Source: a bacterium (GTDB taxonomy: Bacteria > Bacteroidota > Bacteroidia > NS11-12g > UBA955). Taken from it: a DNA stretch of 37,917 bases. Location: assembly GCA_029945665.1 (NCBI GenBank), contig JAQSCZ010000027.1, forward strand, positions 1 to 37,917, written 5' to 3'. Each line of letters begins with the position of its first letter. The first letter of the stretch is position 1. Below, in pieces: positions 24,873 to 33,825 of the stretch. Both the position numbers and the translations under genes were made by a program. The notes under the pieces were generated by a model that searched no databases, was not told where the DNA came from, and worked only from the letters and a program-made list of their open reading frames with translations.

Positions 24873-25700
24873 GTGTCATATTTAAAGTATTTTTTAGCAG
24901 TATTTTTATGCTGTAGTTTATCTTTTATATCCTTTGCTCAATATAGGAATGGTAAATCTGAAATTGGATTGCTTTTAGGTGGAAGCAATTATTTTGGTGA
25001 CTTAGCGCCAGAAATTAAATTTAATGAAACGAAATTCAGTTGTGGTTTTTTTGTCAAACAAAACCACACCAAATTCTTTAGCAGTCGCTACCAATTTGCG
25101 TATGCAAGGATTGCTGCATCAGATAAAAATTTCAAAGCCAATGAATATCGCAACTTGTCCTTTTTTAGTAATATTTATGAATTAGGTTATAATGCTGAGT
25201 TTAATTTTTTGCCGTTTGGCATGAATGTGCTTGAAAAGAATTCAACGACCTTTGTTTTTGCTGGATTTAATATGTTTTATTTTAATCCTAAAACCAGACT
25301 ATTGAACGGTGATAAAGTGGAATTGAGAGATTTTGGAACAGAAGGTCAAGTTTTAAATAATAAAAGAAAATATTCCCTCATTCAACCCTCCATTACTTTA
25401 GGATTGGGGTATAAAGTAAATATTAGTGATCGATGGGTGATAGGAACAGAACTCGGTTTTCGTAAAACCTTTACAGATTATTTAGACGACACAAAGGACG
25501 TTTACACCGATTATAATGCTTTGAATGCAAAACAAGGAACCAATGCAGCCAACCTCTCGCAGGCACAGGTTCTAGATGGCCATCCAGCCATAGATGCCAA
25601 TACGATGAGAGGCGATACCCATCTTAAAGATTGGTATTTTATTGCAGGAGTAACTATTTCTTATAGATTTGTAACTACTTTTTGTAATCATCCGTTTTAA
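24873..25700 (+). CDS. PorG-like DUF6089 outer-membrane protein, copy 2
   Basis: A 275-residue paralogue of the preceding protein. Shared blocks are GLLLGGSNYFGDLAPE, the YNAEFNF strand, DFGTEGQVLNNKRKYSL (the first copy has PLGTEGQETTKFNDKRRYSL), LGFRKTFTDYLDDTKDVY and KDWYFIAGVTISYRF. Both end in a short Cys-containing tail, here CNHPF. The start is a GTG at 24873 giving the signal peptide MSYLKYFLAVFLCCSLSFIS with cleavage near FAQ. The 24-base gap and lack of a promoter imply co-transcription with copy 1. Sequence drift between the copies is large, so the duplication is probably old. Confidence 0.84.
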   Translation: MSYLKYFLAVFLCCSLSFISFAQYRNGKSEIGLLLGGSNYFGDLAPEIKFNETKFSCGFFVKQNHTKFFSSRYQFAYARIAASDKNFKANEYRNLSFFSNIYELGYNAEFNFLPFGMNVLEKNSTTFVFAGFNMFYFNPKTRLLNGDKVELRDFGTEGQVLNNKRKYSLIQPSITLGLGYKVNISDRWVIGTELGFRKTFTDYLDDTKDVYTDYNALNAKQGTNAANLSQAQVLDGHPAIDANTMRGDTHLKDWYFIAGVTISYRFVTTFCNHPF

Positions 25701-25719
25701 GCATACGGATATTTTACCT

Positions 25720-25727
25720 TACTTTTG
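25720..25727 (+). promoter_or_regulatory. Putative -7 promoter box for uppS-bamA
   Basis: TACTTTTG fits TAnnTTTG and ends one base before an ATG at 25729. This implies that the second in-frame ATG at 25750 is the real start. No clear -33 element is seen. Confidence 0.5.
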
Positions 25728-25749
25728 CATGCTAACAGTAAATTACAAA

Positions 25750-26514
25750 ATGGCCTCAAAAAGCCTCTTGACAGAAATCAACCTAGAAAAAATGCCTAAA
25801 CATGTTGCCATTATTATGGATGGTAACGGTAGATGGGCTAAAAAAAGAGCCTTGCCAAGAGTGGTTGGTCATGAATATGGTGTAAAGTCTGTAAGAAATG
25901 TATCAGAAGCAGCCGCTTCATTAGGCGTAAAATATCTAACGCTTTATACTTTTAGTACAGAAAATTGGAACCGACCAAAATTAGAAGTTGCCGCTATTAT
26001 GACTCTATTGGTTAGAACCATTAGAAAAGAAGTGGCTACACTTCAAAAAAACAATATCAGATTGCGTACTATAGGCGATATTAAAGGATTGCCAGCAGAT
26101 GCTTACAATGAGTTGTTGGAGGCTATGAAGTTGACCGAGCATAATACCAAAATGGATTTAATATTAGCTATTAACTACAGCGCCCGTTGGGATATTATTC
26201 AAGCAACCAAAGCCATAGCAGAAAAGGTGAAAGCGGGTACCTTAGACGTCAATAGTATTAATGAAAATGAAATTTCCAATGCTTTAGATACTGGACATTT
26301 TCCCGAACCTGAACTCCTAATTCGCACCAGTGGTGAGTACCGTATCAGCAATTTTTTGTTATGGGAAATGGCCTATGGCGAATTTTATTTTACAGATGCC
26401 TATTGGCCAGAATTCGACAAAGAATCATTCTATAAAGCAATCATTGATTACCAAAAGCGTGAAAGACGTTTTGGAAAAACCAGTGAACAAATAACCGATC
26501 ATCACAATGCGTAA
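25750..26514 (+). CDS. uppS: Isoprenyl transferase (undecaprenyl diphosphate synthase)
   Basis: A cis-prenyltransferase that makes the C55 lipid carrier for peptidoglycan and O-antigen. The signature HVAIIMDGNGRWAKKR holds the catalytic Asp (D24 from this start), followed by GHEYGVKSVRNV, LTLYTFSTENWNRP and the C-terminal PELLIRTSGEYRISNFLLW. From the ATG at 25750 it is 254 aa, the usual size. The ATG at 25729 is rejected because the -7 box abuts it. It overlaps bamA by 8 bases, so the two are translated together, a common Bacteroidota pairing. Confidence 0.95.
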   Translation: MASKSLLTEINLEKMPKHVAIIMDGNGRWAKKRALPRVVGHEYGVKSVRNVSEAAASLGVKYLTLYTFSTENWNRPKLEVAAIMTLLVRTIRKEVATLQKNNIRLRTIGDIKGLPADAYNELLEAMKLTEHNTKMDLILAINYSARWDIIQATKAIAEKVKAGTLDVNSINENEISNALDTGHFPEPELLIRTSGEYRISNFLLWEMAYGEFYFTDAYWPEFDKESFYKAIIDYQKRERRFGKTSEQITDHHNA

Positions 26515-29071
26515 TATTTTTAAATTAGTAACTCTGTTTTATCTGATGGTAGGCGCTTTGGTTGTAGCGGCTCAAAATGATAGTAACAGGTTGTACCTTC
26601 CACTTGATTACAATAAGCCAATAGATTATGTTATTGCCGGAATAGAAACTCAGGGCAATAAATACATTGATAAAAATGCTATAATTTTTAATAGTAATTT
26701 ATCGATTAATCAATCCATAAAAATTCCTGGTAACGAAATATCTACCGCAATTGAGAATTTGTGGAAACAAGATTATTTTTCTAGCATTAAAATTTATGCC
26801 AAAAAAATAGAAGATGAAAAAATATATCTCATCATAGCGGTTAAAGAAAGACCGCGATTATCCAAATTTTCACTCAGGGGTTTGGGAAAAAGTGAGTCCA
26901 AGAATTTAAGAGAAGAATTGACCATTAAGGCTGGTATGTTAATTAATGAAAACTTGATTAATAGAACCAAAAGAGAAATTACCAATCACTATTATAAAAA
27001 AGGTTTTTATGGTGTAAAAATTGATATTAGACAAGATCCCGATACCTTTCCAAATAAGGATATTCTAAGAATAGCGATTGATAAGGGTAAAAAAGTAAAA
27101 GTGTACGACATTGAATTTGTAGGAAATGAGACTTTAACAGACAAAGAATTGCGTAAAACCTTGTCGAAAACAAAACGTATAAAAGGTAAAATCAATCTTT
27201 TAAAATCTTCGAAATTTATTGAAGAAACGTATATTGAAGAAAAGGAAGAAATTGTAAAGAAATACAACAGTAAAGGATACAGAGATGCTACTTTAACGTT
27301 CGACTCAGTTGTAAAAATAAGCAATAGCCGAGTAGCCATAAAAATTGGTGTTAATGAAGGTCGCAAATATTATTTTAGGAATATTGTGTTCACCGGTAAT
27401 AATAAATATACGAGCGAGGATTTAACCAAAATATTAGGTATTAAGAAAGGCGATATTTATGATCTTTCGGTATTAGAGGAGCGTTTGATATACAGTCAAA
27501 ACGGTTCTGATATTTCAAGTTTATACATGGATGATGGCTATTTATTCTTTGGAATTACTCCAGTGGAAACTAAAGTAGAGAATGACAGCATTGATTTTGA
27601 GATTCGCATTGTAGAGAGAGCTCAGGCAGTGTATGACAAAATTAAAATTATTGGAAATACTAAAACCAGCGACCATGTAATTTTAAGGGAACTAAGAACA
27701 CGACCAGGTCAAAAATTCTCGAGAAGTGATATCCAAAGATCAATTCGTGAATTGTCTCAGTTGGGATATTTTGATCCACAGGCAATGGGGGTGAACCCAA
27801 TTCCAAATCCAGGGGCAGGTACGGTGGATATTGAATATAAAGTAGCAGAAAAAGCGAACGATCAGATAGAATTATCTGGCGGCTGGGGTGGAAATAGGAA
27901 TAATGCGAATCAATTAGGTACAAATTATGGTGGTTTTGGTGGATTAGTGGGCACCTTAGGTTTAACGCTAAATAATTTTTCAACTAGAAAATTATTGCAT
28001 CCCAGTGCGTGGAATCCACTTCCTTCAGGTGATGGCCAAAGATTAAGCATAAGAGCCCAATCCAACGGCTTGTTTTATCAATCGTATAATTTCTCATTTA
28101 CTGAACCTTGGTTGGGTGGTAAAAAACCCAATGCATTTACAACGAGTATTTATAGAACTAACCAATCCTTTGATAATAAAGGTCGTTCCGATCCTGCTAA
28201 GCAATTTATTAGAATTACAGGTGCTTCATTGTCTTTGGGTAAACGCTTGCGTTGGCCTGATGATTTTTTCTCGGCTTTTTATTCCCTAAGTTATTCGCAA
28301 TATAATTTACAAAATGCCAATGGTGCTTATGGACTTCAAATTAACACAGGTAAAAGCAATAATATAGAACTTAAGTTTGCTTTGTCAAGGAGTTCTACAA
28401 CCGAGCCTATATTTCCAACTGGTGGCTCATCCTATAATTTTAGTTTGGCTGTTACTCCGCCATTTTCAAGTTTTACGAATAAGGATTATTCTACTTTAGG
28501 GGTTGCCGAAAAATTCAAATTTATTGAATATCACAAATGGAAATTTGATGCTGAAAACTATACCCAACTATTTGGAAAGTTTGTGTTAGCTACAAAGTTG
28601 CGATTTGGATACTTAGGTTTTTACAACAAAACATTGGGTTTATCTCCATTTGAACGATTTATGGTGGGCGGTAGTGGTTTGAATAGTTTTGGACAACTTG
28701 GAACCGAGATTATTTCATTGAGAGGATATCCTGATAGAACCATTACACAGAATGCTGTAGGCACGGGCTCGAGCGCAGGCGCCTCTATTTTTAATAAATT
28801 TACTTGTGAATTGCGTTATCCATTGACGAACTCTCCAAGTGCATCGGTTTATTTTCACACATTTGCCGAGGCCGGTAATGCTTGGATCGACCCAAGAACA
28901 TACAATCCTTTTGATTTAAAACGAAGTGCTGGTGTCGGTGTGCGTTTGTTCTTACCAATGTTTGGATTATTGGGGTTAGATTATGCTTATGGCTTCGATT
29001 GGAAGACTTTAAGAAGTGGATTAACTCAAAAGCCAGGACAATTTCACTTCTTTATTGGGCAGCAATTTTAG
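26507..29071 (+). CDS. bamA: Outer-membrane protein assembly factor BamA
   Basis: BamA inserts beta-barrel proteins into the outer membrane. The 854-residue precursor has a signal peptide (MRNIFKLVTLFYLMVGALVVAAQ). POTRA domains span about residues 35-430 (VIAGIETQGNKYIDKNAI, VYDIEFVGNETLTDKELR, YYFRNIVFTGNNKYTSEDL, VYDKIKIIGNTKTSDHVI). A 16-strand barrel domain follows from about 440, with the lid-loop region including SLRGYPDRTI, and ends in the aromatic C-terminus FHFFIGQQF needed for its own insertion. It starts inside uppS. The skp/ompH gene that often follows bamA in Bacteroidota is not here. Confidence 0.95.
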   Translation: MRNIFKLVTLFYLMVGALVVAAQNDSNRLYLPLDYNKPIDYVIAGIETQGNKYIDKNAIIFNSNLSINQSIKIPGNEISTAIENLWKQDYFSSIKIYAKKIEDEKIYLIIAVKERPRLSKFSLRGLGKSESKNLREELTIKAGMLINENLINRTKREITNHYYKKGFYGVKIDIRQDPDTFPNKDILRIAIDKGKKVKVYDIEFVGNETLTDKELRKTLSKTKRIKGKINLLKSSKFIEETYIEEKEEIVKKYNSKGYRDATLTFDSVVKISNSRVAIKIGVNEGRKYYFRNIVFTGNNKYTSEDLTKILGIKKGDIYDLSVLEERLIYSQNGSDISSLYMDDGYLFFGITPVETKVENDSIDFEIRIVERAQAVYDKIKIIGNTKTSDHVILRELRTRPGQKFSRSDIQRSIRELSQLGYFDPQAMGVNPIPNPGAGTVDIEYKVAEKANDQIELSGGWGGNRNNANQLGTNYGGFGGLVGTLGLTLNNFSTRKLLHPSAWNPLPSGDGQRLSIRAQSNGLFYQSYNFSFTEPWLGGKKPNAFTTSIYRTNQSFDNKGRSDPAKQFIRITGASLSLGKRLRWPDDFFSAFYSLSYSQYNLQNANGAYGLQINTGKSNNIELKFALSRSSTTEPIFPTGGSSYNFSLAVTPPFSSFTNKDYSTLGVAEKFKFIEYHKWKFDAENYTQLFGKFVLATKLRFGYLGFYNKTLGLSPFERFMVGGSGLNSFGQLGTEIISLRGYPDRTITQNAVGTGSSAGASIFNKFTCELRYPLTNSPSASVYFHTFAEAGNAWIDPRTYNPFDLKRSAGVGVRLFLPMFGLLGLDYAYGFDWKTLRSGLTQKPGQFHFFIGQQF

Positions 29072-29097
29072 TATTTAAGCACCTAATTTATAAACCA

Positions 29098-29130
29098 TTT
29101 TGGAAATTTAGCGCAATTCTATTACTTTTG
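29098..29130 (+). promoter_or_regulatory. Promoter of the DUF177-rpmF-plsX-fabH block
   Basis: TTTTG at 29098-29102 and TACTTTTG at 29123-29130, with a 20-base spacer, closely match the Bacteroidota pattern. A 27-base leader precedes the ATG at 29158. Confidence 0.65.
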
Positions 29131-29157
29131 CAGTCCGTTTTTTAAAAGTATTGATTT

Positions 29158-29670
29158 ATGATTAAGCCACTGAAAGCCTTTGATGTTGAATTTGTAAAGC
29201 TTGGACAAGGTGAGCATTGGTTTAATTTCGACATAGATAATGATTTTTTTGAAGCGTTTGAGAGTTCTTTAACAGCCGAAGATTTAAAGTTAAAATTGAG
29301 TTTTACCAAGGGTAGTAATACCTTTACACTAATATTTATGTTAGAAGGTAAGGTAAATGTAGATTGCGATAGGTGTTTGACTCCAGTTAATTTACCCATC
29401 AAAAGCACTAATATGCTGATGGTTAAGATAACAGAAAACCTATTGGAAGATCAGGATGACATCATTTATATGCTGCCTTCAGAGTATAAAATGAACATTG
29501 CACAACCCCTTTATGACTTTATCTTACTTTCCTTGCCAATCAAAAAAACATGTGATTTGGTAGGAAGGACTTGTGACAAGACAATAACTGGTAAAATTAC
29601 CCAGGTTATTGATGTTGAAATGCAAGAAACAGAAGCTGAAAGAGCCACCGATTTTGAAGAAGAAGATTAA
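29158..29670 (+). CDS. DUF177 (YceD-family) protein
   Basis: YceD/DUF177 proteins lie just upstream of rpmF in most bacteria. In some lineages they have been tied to 23S rRNA maturation, but no catalytic activity is established. The 170-residue protein contains the family's CDRCL motif (GKVNVDCDRCLTPVNLPI) and a second Cys pair near CDLVGRTCDK, a possible metal site, then an acidic tail (DFEEED). The ATG at 29158 follows a good promoter. rpmF begins 22 bases after its stop, so they share a transcript. Confidence 0.88.
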   Translation: MIKPLKAFDVEFVKLGQGEHWFNFDIDNDFFEAFESSLTAEDLKLKLSFTKGSNTFTLIFMLEGKVNVDCDRCLTPVNLPIKSTNMLMVKITENLLEDQDDIIYMLPSEYKMNIAQPLYDFILLSLPIKKTCDLVGRTCDKTITGKITQVIDVEMQETEAERATDFEEED

Positions 29671-29692
29671 TAATAAAAAATAAATAACGATT

Positions 29693-29875
29693 ATGCCAAA
29701 TCCAAAACGAAAGATTTCCAGAACCAGAAGAGATAAACGTAGAACACACGATAAATTGGGTAACAAACAATTTATTGCTGACCCTACAACAGGCGAAGTT
29801 TCAATTTATCACCGTGTAAACCTTGAAACAGGTATGTACAGAGGTGTTAAGGTAATGAAGGGTCGTAACGATTAA
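29693..29875 (+). CDS. rpmF: 50S ribosomal protein L32, zinc-free form
   Basis: L32 is a small large-subunit protein. The 60-residue chain starts MPNPKRKISRTRRDKRRTH, the family N-terminus. The C-terminal half keeps the spacing of the zinc ribbon (DPTTGEVSIYHRVNLETGMYRG), but all four cysteines are replaced, so it is a 'C-minus' L32 that does not bind zinc. Similar partly or fully Cys-free versions are known in Flavobacteria. It is followed after 14 bases by plsX, the classic yceD-rpmF-plsX-fabH order linking translation and lipid synthesis. Confidence 0.95.
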   Translation: MPNPKRKISRTRRDKRRTHDKLGNKQFIADPTTGEVSIYHRVNLETGMYRGVKVMKGRND

Positions 29876-29889
29876 TTCATAACCAGCAA

Positions 29890-30822
29890 ATGCGCATTGG
29901 TATTGATGCCATGGGAGGCGATTTTGCTCCACTTGAAGCCGTAAAAGGCTGTGTGGACGTTAAAAAAGCTATGCCCGAAATTGTACCGGTTTTATTTGGC
30001 AATAAAGCTAAAATCAACGAAGTACTTAGGGATTTGAATATTCCTGAGAACTCCTTCGAAATAATTCATGCTGAGGAAGTAATTGAAATGAGTGAGCATG
30101 CCACTAAAGCAATTGCTCACAAAAAAAATTCTAGCATTAACATCGCTTACCGACATTTATTAGAAAAGCAAATTGAAGCTTTTATTGGTGCAGGTAATAC
30201 GGGTGCCATGTTAGTTGGTTCGATGTTTTCTGTAAAGGCCATCGAAGGTGTTCAGCGTCCAACCATTGCCTCTATTTTGCCAAAGGTAAAAGGCGGTTTT
30301 GGCGTTTTGATAGATGTTGGGGCCAATGCCGATTGTAAACCAGAAGTGCTCAATCAATTTGCCATACTAGGGTCTTTATATGCACAAAATGTATATGGAA
30401 TTCAAAATCCAAAGGTGGGTTTACTAAGCATCGGTGAAGAAAAGGAAAAAGGTAATTTATTGACCCAAGCAACCTACCCATTATTGGAAATGAATGATAG
30501 AATCAATTTCGTAGGCAATATAGAAGGTCGCGATATATTTGGCGACAAGGCAGATGTTGTTGTATGCGATGGTTTTACTGGCAATATTGTGCTTAAAGTG
30601 TGCGAAGGCTTTTATTATAATCTGGTTAAATTAGGTGTGCAAAATGATTATTTGGAAACCTTTAATTTCAAACATTATGGTGGGTCAGCAATTCTTGGCG
30701 TTAACGAACCCGTTATAATTGGCCATGGTATTTCTAAGGCTGAAACCTTTGTTAGCATGTTCAAATTAGCGAAAGATGTAGTTGATTCAAAATTAATTGA
30801 AAAAATAAAACAATCTTTTTAG
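29890..30822 (+). CDS. plsX: Phosphate acyltransferase PlsX
   Basis: PlsX converts acyl-ACP to acyl-phosphate, the donor used by PlsY to start phospholipid synthesis. It acts as a peripheral membrane protein. The 310-residue sequence has the family N-terminus MRIGIDAMGGDFAPLEAV, the SINIAYRHLLEKQIEAFIGA and GAGNTGAMLVGSMF region, LIDVGANADCKPE, LLSIGEEKEKGN and VCDGFTGNIVLKVCEG. The length is at the short end of normal. fabH follows after 60 bases. Confidence 0.96.
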   Translation: MRIGIDAMGGDFAPLEAVKGCVDVKKAMPEIVPVLFGNKAKINEVLRDLNIPENSFEIIHAEEVIEMSEHATKAIAHKKNSSINIAYRHLLEKQIEAFIGAGNTGAMLVGSMFSVKAIEGVQRPTIASILPKVKGGFGVLIDVGANADCKPEVLNQFAILGSLYAQNVYGIQNPKVGLLSIGEEKEKGNLLTQATYPLLEMNDRINFVGNIEGRDIFGDKADVVVCDGFTGNIVLKVCEGFYYNLVKLGVQNDYLETFNFKHYGGSAILGVNEPVIIGHGISKAETFVSMFKLAKDVVDSKLIEKIKQSF

Positions 30823-30882
30823 CAATAAATATACGGATATTTTTTACTTTGCACCCTTCAAACTGATCAAAATTTCATTTTA

Positions 30883-31878
30883 ATGAGTAAAATCACTGCA
30901 GCTATAACCGCAATAGGTGGGTATGTCCCCGAAACAAAACTTACAAATTTTGATTTAGAAAAATTGGTAGATACCAATGATGAATGGATAACTTCTCGAA
31001 CTGGTATCAAAGAAAGACGTATCCTGAGTGAACCTGGTAAAGCTACCTCAGATATGGCAGTAGTTGCGGTCAATGAGTTGTTAAAGAAAAGAGGCATTAC
31101 CGCAGAAGAAATAGACTTGCTTATAGTCGCTACGATTACAGGTGATCTTGTGTTCCCATCATGTGCCAATATAGTATGTGATAAAATAGGGGCTAAAAAC
31201 GCCTGGGGATTCGATTTGGCCGCTGCTTGTAGTGGTTTTTTATATGCACTAGACACTGGAGCCAAGTTTATTGAATCGGGCAAACACAAAAAAGTTGTGG
31301 TTTGTGGGTTCGATAAAATGAGCGCCATTATTGACTACACCGATCGCAATACATGTATTATATTTGGGGATGGTGGAGGTGCAGTTTTACTTGAACCTAA
31401 CGAAGAAGGATACGGTATTTTAGATTCTATTTTAAAATCGGATGGAAGCGGTAGAGAATTTTTACACCAAAAAGCAGGTGGTTCTTTAAAACCACCAACA
31501 CACGAAACAATCGATGCGCGCGAACATTATGTTTACCAAGAAGGTAAAACAGTGTTTAAGTACGCCACAACCAATATGGCCGATGTATCGACTCAAATAA
31601 TGGAGAGAAATCATTTAACCCCAGATGATGTCGATTATTTATTAGCCCACCAGGCCAATAAGAGAATTATCGATTATACAGCGGAAAAAATGAATTTAGC
31701 ACCAGAAAAAGTGCTAATGAATATAGAAAAATATGGCAATACCACTAGCGGAACTTTGCCACTGTTATTCTGGGATTTTGAAAAGCAATTTAAAAAAGGT
31801 GATAACCTAATTCTAGCAACCTTTGGTGGTGGCTTTACTTGGGGTAGTATTTATATTAAATGGGCATACAATAGCTAA
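30883..31878 (+). CDS. fabH: 3-oxoacyl-ACP synthase III (FabH)
   Basis: FabH condenses acetyl-CoA or a branched acyl-CoA with malonyl-ACP to begin fatty-acid synthesis. The Cys-His-Asn triad is visible: C116 in LAAACSGFLYA, H256 in LLAHQANKRI and N286 in EKYGNTTSGTLP. Other family segments are WITSRTGIKERR near the N-terminus and FGDGGGAVLLEP in the middle. The 331-aa length is standard. accB and accC, which make the malonyl-CoA it uses, follow directly. A possible imperfect -7 box (TTACTTTG) lies before it, so an extra internal promoter is possible. Confidence 0.96.
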   Translation: MSKITAAITAIGGYVPETKLTNFDLEKLVDTNDEWITSRTGIKERRILSEPGKATSDMAVVAVNELLKKRGITAEEIDLLIVATITGDLVFPSCANIVCDKIGAKNAWGFDLAAACSGFLYALDTGAKFIESGKHKKVVVCGFDKMSAIIDYTDRNTCIIFGDGGGAVLLEPNEEGYGILDSILKSDGSGREFLHQKAGGSLKPPTHETIDAREHYVYQEGKTVFKYATTNMADVSTQIMERNHLTPDDVDYLLAHQANKRIIDYTAEKMNLAPEKVLMNIEKYGNTTSGTLPLLFWDFEKQFKKGDNLILATFGGGFTWGSIYIKWAYNS

Positions 31879-31925
31879 TTCAAAAATTTCAAATCAAATT
31901 TCAATCAAAATAAATCAAGCATATT

Positions 31926-32402
31926 ATGGATATTAAAGAAATAGAAAACTTAATAAAGTTTGTATCTGCCCAAAAAAATGTCGGCGAGGTAGAAATCGAA
32001 AAAAAAGATTTTAAAATTGTTATCAGAAAGCCAATCAATCAGATTGTTTCTGCTCCACAATATATTCAAGCTTCTGCGCCTTCCTTGCCTGCAGCAGCGC
32101 CAGTATTAGCAGCACCTGCAGCAGCTACACCAGTAGCAGAAAAGCCAGCAGTTGCAGATAATTTAATTACAATTAAATCGCCAATGATTGGTACTTTCTA
32201 TCGTTCCTCATCGCCCGATAAACCGTTGTTTGTCAATGTTGGTGATGAAGTGAAACCAGGTAAAGCGGTTTGTATCATCGAAGCGATGAAATTATTTAAT
32301 GAAATAGAATCTGAAGTAAGCGGTAGAATCGTAAAAGTGCTTGTTGACAATGCAACACCAGTAGAGTACGACCAACCATTATTCCTTGTTGAACCTAACT
32401 AA
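31926..32402 (+). CDS. accB: Biotin carboxyl carrier protein of acetyl-CoA carboxylase
   Basis: AccB carries biotin between the carboxylase (AccC) and transferase subunits. The biotinylated lysine is K122 in IIEAMKLFNE, inside the C-terminal biotinyl domain (about residues 80-158; SPMIGTFYRSSSPDKPLFV). An Ala/Pro-rich flexible linker spans about 43-78, and an N-terminal helix region resembles other AccBs (MDIKEIENLIKFV). It is 158 aa. accC lies 74 bases downstream, with a hairpin between them. Confidence 0.96.
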   Translation: MDIKEIENLIKFVSAQKNVGEVEIEKKDFKIVIRKPINQIVSAPQYIQASAPSLPAAAPVLAAPAAATPVAEKPAVADNLITIKSPMIGTFYRSSSPDKPLFVNVGDEVKPGKAVCIIEAMKLFNEIESEVSGRIVKVLVDNATPVEYDQPLFLVEPN

Positions 32403-32416
32403 GAGTCAATTCAATT

Positions 32417-32454
32417 AATTGGTTGATTCAATGACCTACTTAAATCAACCGATT
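32417..32454. repeat. Inverted repeat between accB and accC, copy 2 of a dispersed element
   Basis: Arms 32417-32428 and 32443-32454 form a 12-base stem with one T-G wobble and a 14-base loop. The core TGACCTACTTAAATCA at 32432-32447 matches the hairpin at 5018-5033 in 14 of 16 bases. It has no T-run, so a terminator inside the accBC operon is unlikely. Confidence 0.6.
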
Positions 32455-32476
32455 TGAAAATTATCTATTTACACGA

Positions 32477-33817
32477 ATGTTTAAAAAAATATTAATAGCC
32501 AACCGCGGAGAAATCGCTTTACGTATTATTCGTACTTGTAAAGAGATGGGCATTAAAACTGTTGCTGTTTATAGCACAGCTGATAAAGAAAGTTTACATG
32601 TGCGATTTGCAGACGAAGCAGTTTGTATTGGTCCAGCGCCTAGTAACTTATCCTACCTTAAAATTCCTAATATTATTGCAGCGGCAGAAATTACCAATGC
32701 CGACGCTATTCACCCTGGATATGGTTTCTTAAGTGAAAACGCAAAATTCAGTCAAGTTTGTAAAGACCATGGTATCAAATTTATTGGTGCTACTCCTGAA
32801 CAAATTAATGGCATGGGCGATAAAAGTAATGCGAAAGACTCAATGAAGAAAGCAGGTGTTCCTACCATTCCTGGTAGCGACGGTTTGCTTGAAACATTTG
32901 ATGAAGGTATAAAATTAGCCCAAGATATTGGATATCCTGTAATTATTAAAGCTACTGCCGGTGGCGGTGGTCGTGGTATGCGTATTATTTGGAAGGACGA
33001 AGAGTTTGAAAAGGCCTGGGATTCGGCTAAAACTGAGGCAGCTGCTGCTTTTGGTAACGATGGTATTTACATGGAGAAATACATTGAAGAACCTAGGCAC
33101 ATCGAAATTCAAATTGCAGGCGACCAATATGGTAAAGTTTGTCATTTGAGTGAGCGCGATTGCAGTATCCAAAGAAGACACCAAAAATTAATTGAAGAGA
33201 GTCCATCTCCTTTCATGACAGCTGATTTGCGTAAAAGAATGGGTGAGGCTGCAAAGAAAGCTGCTCAATGCATTAATTACGAAGGTGTGGGTACAGTTGA
33301 GTTCTTGGTAGATAAACACCGTAATTTCTATTTTATGGAGATGAATACCCGTATTCAGGTAGAACATCCAGTAACAGAGGAAGTCATTAACTACGACCTT
33401 GTAAAAGAGCAAATAATGATAGCTGCGGGTCAGCCTATATCTGGAAAGGATTACGAGCCAATGAAACATGCCATTGAGTGCAGAATTAATGCCGAAGATC
33501 CTGCCCATAATTTCAGACCAAGTCCAGGTAAGATTACCAATTTCCATATTCCTGGGGGGCATGGAATACGTGTCGATACGCATGCTTATGCTGGATATCA
33601 AATACCTGCCAATTACGATAGCATGATTGCAAAACTAATTGTGAGTGCCCAAACCCGTGAAGAATGTATTGTGAAAATGGAGCGTGCATTGGATGAGTTT
33701 GTAATCGAAGGGGTGTTTACTTCTATTCCTTTACAAAGACAAATTATGAAAGACAAGAACTTTAGAGAAGGCAATTTTACGACTGCCTTTATGAATGATT
33801 TTGTTTTCAAACCTTAG
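32477..33817 (+). CDS. accC: Acetyl-CoA carboxylase, biotin carboxylase subunit
   Basis: AccC carboxylates the biotin on AccB using ATP and bicarbonate. The 446-residue chain has the biotin-carboxylase N-domain ([33 protein letters not shown]) and an ATP-grasp domain with [13 protein letters not shown] and the [14 protein letters not shown] segment. The catalytic [15 protein letters not shown] and a C-terminal domain with ECRINAEDP complete it. The length is typical. It ends 8 bases before the TTG taken as start of the following gene. The carboxyltransferase genes accA and accD are not in the window. Confidence 0.97.
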   Translation: MFKKILIANRGEIALRIIRTCKEMGIKTVAVYSTADKESLHVRFADEAVCIGPAPSNLSYLKIPNIIAAAEITNADAIHPGYGFLSENAKFSQVCKDHGIKFIGATPEQINGMGDKSNAKDSMKKAGVPTIPGSDGLLETFDEGIKLAQDIGYPVIIKATAGGGGRGMRIIWKDEEFEKAWDSAKTEAAAAFGNDGIYMEKYIEEPRHIEIQIAGDQYGKVCHLSERDCSIQRRHQKLIEESPSPFMTADLRKRMGEAAKKAAQCINYEGVGTVEFLVDKHRNFYFMEMNTRIQVEHPVTEEVINYDLVKEQIMIAAGQPISGKDYEPMKHAIECRINAEDPAHNFRPSPGKITNFHIPGGHGIRVDTHAYAGYQIPANYDSMIAKLIVSAQTREECIVKMERALDEFVIEGVFTSIPLQRQIMKDKNFREGNFTTAFMNDFVFKP

Positions 33818-33825
33818 TTAACTTT

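Noticed and set aside
27007-27983. Minus-strand open frames inside bamA
   Set aside because: They are antisense to conserved POTRA and early barrel sequence, with no start signals.
31881-31924. AT-rich 'tcaaa'-type sequence before accB as a second heptamer array
   Set aside because: The units are irregular (6-9 bases) and do not form a true tandem repeat like that at 5050-5091.
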